Shown here piece by piece: positions 59,164-64,000 of a DNA stretch of 64,000 bases. Origin of the DNA: Chrysemys picta bellii (taxonomy: Eukaryota; Chordata; Testudines; Emydidae); NCBI RefSeq assembly GCF_011386835.1, contig NC_088792.1, forward strand, positions 219,514,394 to 219,578,393. Reading direction: 5' to 3'. Under the pieces are notes generated by a model. The model saw only the letters and a list, made by a program, of their open reading frames with translations. It was not told the DNA's origin and did no database searches. The stretch's first letter is position 1. Every line of letters begins with the position of its first letter. The position numbers were made by a program, and so were the translations under genes.

Positions 59164-59738
59164 TGTAATGGGGTGTACTGGCCTATTAAGCTTAAAGGGG
59201 GGGGGAGGGGACAGACGATCCTGTTTCAGGGATTCTGCTGTGAGCACAGGTTCAGAAATTGGCTGAAACCAGAAGAGAGGAGTTAGCAGTGGGATGGAAA
59301 GATCTGAAGATAGTTGCTTTAAGGGCCAGAGATCAGGAGCCCTGTAGTGTAGGGTAGGGCAGAGCGCCCCTCTCTCCCAGTCACTTGGGAGAAACTTTCA
59401 GAAGAAATGTATTATATATGCTGCCTTCCTTCGCAAAGCAGAGAGAGTGTGTGATCCAGACGGCAAGGCTTCTGCTGAGCAGACTAAGGTCTCTATGGAT
59501 GACAGGAGCATTGGAGATGGGCATGAACTATGGGGTTATTATGATGAACTTTGTGTTTGGACACTAAGGACTATTTTGAATTACTTTGGGCTACTGACCC
59601 AGTTTTGTGGAGAGATCATGATAGCCCTGAGAACAACTATATGGTGCTCCCAAGGGATCCTGAAAAGGAGAAGCAGAGGGGGAGGGTCCTGCAGAAACAC
59701 CTCTGGCCACAAGGAGGAGTCTGGTAAATAGTGACTCA
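59164..59738 (+). mobile_element. LTR-like unit
   Basis: Starts TGTAATGGGGTGTACTGGCC, similar in its first 20 bases to the unit at 58314 but different afterwards. A TATA-like TATATATGC lies at 59411-59419. A possible end is CAGCTACA at 59738. No TSD found. Confidence 0.42.
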
Positions 59739-60958
59739 GCTACAGAGCGGTTTGTTAAATATATCTTAAACAACACAAGTTTATTCCATGGAATAACTGT
59801 ATTAGATCCTATCCAGAAGCAATTTGAATTCTGGAGGATTAATGGCTTGGCAAATGGTTCTTAGCAGCTTTCAAACTTGCTTTCCTCCTGAGTCTAACAG
59901 ATGAATGGCAGTGAGTTTGTGGGCTTTTCAAATAATGGAGGACCTCATTTGCAAGAGTATCAATCTCTAGTGAGCAGTTTGCTGCAAATTGACTTCAGGT
60001 TCACATTCTGGGATCTCAGGAGAGTGAAGAGTGATAGAAAATGCATTGTACCTTTCATCCCATTAAAGAAGTTTTGTAGAATAAAATTTGCACAAGGGAA
60101 TCTCAACCTTCAAGTTAAAATGAGGCTCTTTCCATTCATAGTCTTCCCTCAACCGTTCTTTCATTTTGTACATGCTGTACGTTGCCTATCATCACTTTAC
60201 ATTTATCTACACTCTTATCAATTTCTTGGCCATTTATGACTTGCTTTAATGATGTAAAGAGTAGACTTTTTATCCTGTCTCTACAACACTGCAATTTGGG
60301 ATCATGATTTCACCTATGGTTTAGAGACTTATTTCTATCTTTTCCTTTCACAAAATTACTTTTCTGTCTTTCATTAAAACAAATGTAGTGCTTCTGAAAT
60401 ATACTAGAATGAAAGCCCTGGTAAATGAAGTTCTTTGTCAACAAAAAAAGAGATCATGAGCAATGGTGATGTAGGCTTCCCATCACTGGCCTGTTAATGG
60501 GCTTTAACACTGTCAAAAGGGACCACCTATATGGAACCTCTAAAGATAGTTCAGTGAGACAGTCGAGTGATGCCAATTATAGTGGCATGTTTTGTGATAC
60601 TGACACCTGCACTCTAAGGTGTGGCTTGAGATCACCAATGCATTTCATGTAGGAAAATGAACAGCCAGCACATGATAATGACTTTTGGTAACAGGCTTGA
60701 TTCAAATAATAATCCATCACCCCTCTTGCCTGTTATAATATATTCTCCCTAGTGTTGTCCTGTATGCCAAAGAGTCAGTGGACAAAATAACTGGTTCTGT
60801 GCCAGCTTATTCAGGCTCGAATTTGGCCCACACTGCACAGTCCAACATGGCATGGGCCTCACATGGTATGACTTTTCTCACAAGCTTTAATTGTCAGGAG
60901 ACTGTAAGATAGAACTCTTTTCAGACAAAAGTGTTGTTACAGGAGGTTAGTTTGCCCT
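59739..60958. other. No gene recognised
   Basis: A 112-codon plus-strand frame at 59901-60239 begins with ATG but shows no domain. Otherwise single-copy DNA. Confidence 0.45.
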
Positions 60959-61105
60959 GTGAGTCCTCTTCACATTCCCTTTTCCACAAATGTCTCCACA
61001 CCCTCCTCTGTGCTGCCCATCATCCCTGAAATGTCTTCCCTTTTCATATGCACCATACAGCTTCCTCCTCCACCAACTAATCTCCTCAAAACCCACCTTT
61101 CCTCT
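60959..61105 (+). mobile_element. L3/CR1-like relic fragment
   Basis: CATCATCCCTGAAATGTCTT, and CTCCTCAAAACCCACCTTTC further on, match the upstream part of the L3-type 3' region also seen at 32905-33000. Confidence 0.5.
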
Positions 61106-62550
61106 ATAATATCTTCAACAAGGATTCTCTCTTCTGTGCCAGACTTCTGAGTAGTTGCTGATTATATAAAGAATTGCTGTGCAAACATAGTAACTTCAAA
61201 CTTTTTTTTGTTTTCCTTCCCCTTTCTGGATATCTTTTTATGTATGTGTGTGTCAAATCATATCATACCTAACCTAAACCAGTGGTTCCCAACCTTTCCC
61301 ATGCTCCCTGTTACAACAGAGTCTAGATAAACGTTCAGGAACAACCTCCCATTTAGCAGTACAGAATGAAAGGTGGGTGCAGCCCCTCCCACCAGATGTG
61401 TTTGCAACACTGCCCTGAGGGTCACAACCCCCATGATGGGAACCCATGATGACCTTGACTGGAAGCTCCAGCATGTCTGCATTCTATGCGTAAAGCACAA
61501 TTCACGTGTTCGGCCCTACATACAAATGTTAAATAATTCATGTATTGACAAACTATCTGTCCCAGTCAGGCTAACATAAATAGGCTTTGCCAGTGTGGTT
61601 TGAAGATTCCCATTTTCATTAGTTATCCTCTGCCCTCCCTTGGGAAGTCATGTTTGGAAATTTTTCTCTTTTAAGCCTTTAGCTTCTAACTGAATCCGTG
61701 GTCAGGAGTCCTGCTTGAGCCAATAACCAATAACAAAAGCTTTCCCACTAATGTTGGTGCAAGTAATGAGCAAAACTTAGCAGGGCATGTGTGTATCTCC
61801 CTGTTTTCCTGCAGCATGTTATCATGGTAACTATAAAGGTCTCTTTTTATTTTCACTTTTTGGGTTTGATTCATCTCCAGTGGGAAGGGTGTATAATTTG
61901 CACTCCTCTGCCAGCAAATACAATTGTGCTTCTTGAAGGATTGACCCAAGGAGAGAACAGTTTGCATTTCCATCCTCTGGAGTGTACTGCTCTGGAAAAC
62001 ATCCTTCTTTATCTTTGTATATGGGTTTCCAAAGGAGACTTGCTTATGGAAGCCATCTGGATGTGATGAATCAGCTCTTCAAGGGAATACTGTGAAGCTG
62101 CCCACAGTAGCTCTCTGGTACAATGAGGGAGGCAGGTGGATCTACCATTGCTTATGCCCACTGCCATTCTCCTCTCCTTTGGACCCGAGTGCAATAGGCA
62201 CATAATTTGCTAAAGCTACTTCAGCCCAAAGGCTGGAGTAGCAACCACAGAGGCGGTGTGTAAGAAAGATGGGGGTATAAAACAAACCTTAGTTAAACAG
62301 CATTTCTTAGGGATCTTTTAATTTAGATTGCTTAACTAAAGAAAAGGACTCACGTTTAATTTTAGTTTTGGAGAGCTTTATTAAATATCCTTAACAAAAG
62401 TAACTAACAGTATAGGATATTAGAAGACAAGTAATATTATTGGACTATGATTTGGCTAACAAACTAGAATACTGGCCAATATAGTCATTTGGGTTTTCAG
62501 TGACAAATCACAGTAGAAAATAACATTTATACTCAATCACTGTGTTGGGA
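61106..62550. other. No gene recognised
   Basis: The stretch near 61281-61320 (CCAGTGGTTCCCAACC) resembles a hAT terminus of the Buster type, but no partner end was found. Otherwise single-copy DNA. Confidence 0.4.
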
Positions 62551-62560
62551 AGATGACTTT

Positions 62561-62566
62561 ATTTAG
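62561..62566 (-). terminator. Polyadenylation signal downstream of the 63288-63608 frame
   Basis: AATAAA on the minus strand (complement TTTATT), about 720 bp past the stop of the frame at 63288-63608. It would fit the 3' end of a terminal exon or retrocopy, but isolated AATAAA words are common. Confidence 0.25.
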
Positions 62567-63287
62567 ATTTGTGACAATTGGTTATCAACTCCAGTGTTGC
62601 TAAAACAGGAAAAACAATACAAAGATAGATCACAAGACAACTTGGTCAATTACTTACATGCCCATTCACCAAGGTTTCCTTTCCAATGGATCTACAGTAG
62701 TCAGCCATCAGCTTTCAGCTTAGTTATCCTTCACAAAAGGAGTTGACACTAGAAACATAGGTGGAGCAAAGGACAGACATGACTATAGTCTTTTTCCTGG
62801 TGTGCTAGTGGGCAACTTGATTTGCTGGAAAATAGACAGTCAAATGTGCCCATCCAAGACAGGTGCTAAATGTCACCATGAAGACTCTCAGGTGGCTGGC
62901 CCAGGACCTCAGTCTTCTCCTTTCCAGGTGTCTTCAGCTTTCAGGAAATGATGTGCTGGAGACAAGTCATTTTATCCTATTTCTGCAGGGTGGTCCAGCT
63001 TGATCTGCTTGGTTTCTTTTCTTGGGGGTGGTGGTATGCTGAAATTGGATGGTGACCTATACTTATGCTGAAGATTCAAAATATCCAACCAAAATGATAC
63101 ATGTCCTTTTACACCATCCAATCAGGAAATGAGACATCACCTTTTGAGTTCTTGCAGCTGGGGCCAGAATTTACCAATCCCTGTGCAATACATCTTGTCA
63201 CACCAGCTTGTATAAGACAAGTTAGGCCATAGCTGTTTGTACAACTATCTCGGGACATATCTTGAATCATGGATTGGTTTGTTCCAG

Positions 63288-63608
63288 TCAGTGGCTTACT
63301 GCCATAAGTAGCTTGGGCCCTTTTGTGGTACTTCCCTTGGCCAACTTTGCAGTTGTTTGCTCAAGTTGCAGGTTCTCAATCAACATTCTGCTAGCTGCCA
63401 AAATGTCCATTTTAATGTTCATGTAATCTGTATAAAGTTCCTCTATATTCTTTGATGTTCTTTCCACTTGTTTAAACAGTCTATTATGTAATGAAAAGTC
63501 ACTTAAAGAACTGTTGTTCTCCAGCAGACCGGGCCAGCTGTGTAAGTCTTCCAATTCTGTTCTCCTTGTTTTAACAACTATGGTGGGAATTTGGTGTGTA
63601 TGGCTGAG
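63288..63608 (-). CDS. Unrecognised helical frame, possible terminal exon or pseudogene
   Basis: The frame is open for 106 codons between a TAG at 63609-63611 and TGA at 63288-63290 and has no ATG near its upstream edge, so it would need an upstream exon. It is hydrophilic and predicted helical: KTRRTELEDLHSWPGLL, RLFKQVERTSKNIEELYTDY and MDILAASRMLIENLQLEQTT. Amino-acid composition is balanced, unlike the hydrophobic chance frames elsewhere in this AT-rich window. No clear splice acceptor (pyrimidine tract plus AG) precedes it. I do not recognise the family. A host exon, a processed pseudogene or a retroelement accessory frame are all possible. Confidence 0.35.
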   Translation of the reverse strand, partial: LSHTHQIPTIVVKTRRTELEDLHSWPGLLENNSSLSDFSLHNRLFKQVERTSKNIEELYTDYMNIKMDILAASRMLIENLQLEQTTAKLAKGSTTKGPKLLMAVSH

Positions 63609-64000
63609 CTAAATCTGTGCATCATTAACCGAAGTTACATTTTGGATTATTCCACTTGTAGTCAAGTGTCTTTAAAAGGAACTGAAACCGAATGGTGTGT
63701 ATTAGATTTATTTACCGCTTTTACCATTGGTCTATTTCTCTAACTAAGCATGTTTGACTGAAAATATTACCCTTACTTTACTTTCTCACTTAAACTAAAA
63801 TAAATCAATAGGAACAAAACCACTTTCTTTCTGTCATATGATTGCATATGAGGTAAACCCTTTCATTTAGTTGACTTCCTTTTTGTACATATAACTTCAT
63901 TTAATCAGAATATTAGATTCCATCAAGTTCCCCCTTTTTTTCCGCTACTGTATCTGGCACCTGCTATAATATCTTCATGTTTGATATCAATTTAATGTTT

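Overview
The window looks like intergenic or deep intronic DNA from a reptile, most probably a turtle. It is AT-rich and contains no host protein-coding gene that I can recognise with confidence. It is packed with repeats typical of testudine genomes: several CR1 retrotransposons, a tRNA-derived SINE with a CR1-like tail, hAT transposons with 8-bp target-site duplications (TSDs), MIR- and L3-like relics, and at least three clean solo LTRs of endogenous retroviruses. The turtle assignment is from memory of repeat families, not a search.

Layout. 1-1347: the end of a hAT element caught in a 621-bp tandem duplication. 2465-7285: a short MITE, a hAT element, a minus-strand solo LTR, and a CR1 3' end interrupted by a second solo LTR. 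8735-9225: a decayed R2-clade retrotransposon fragment on the minus strand. 10060-13870: GC-rich non-autonomous elements, a perfect 38-bp-arm palindrome and a plus-strand solo LTR. 14010-17000: a hAT split by a long minus-strand CR1. 18770-21185: a jockey/RTE-like fragment, then a plus-strand CR1 split by a small CpG-rich transposon. 21186-35867: mostly unique AT-rich DNA, holding two unrecognised membrane-protein-like frames (23358-23576 minus, 24762-25403 plus), a Buster-like hAT and old MIR/L3 relics. 35868-42425: a second copy of the split hAT (interrupted here by the SINE), an LTR-like unit and a CR1 3' end. 42426-51737: largely unique. 51738-59740: a mariner-like MITE, a GC-rich tandem-repeat element, a 748-bp hAT, another CR1 and two LTR-like promoters. 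62550-63608: an unrecognised helical frame followed at a distance by a polyadenylation signal, on the minus strand.

There is no gene network to describe. The biology is the history of nested insertions, which gives relative ages, plus a few orphan frames. The best candidate for something undescribed is the frame at 24762-25403. It has five N-glycosylation sequons, seven cysteines and a C-terminal membrane anchor, and its stop codon lies inside an AATAAA. It could be a viral-derived or LTR-encoded glycoprotein, but I could not assign it to any family.
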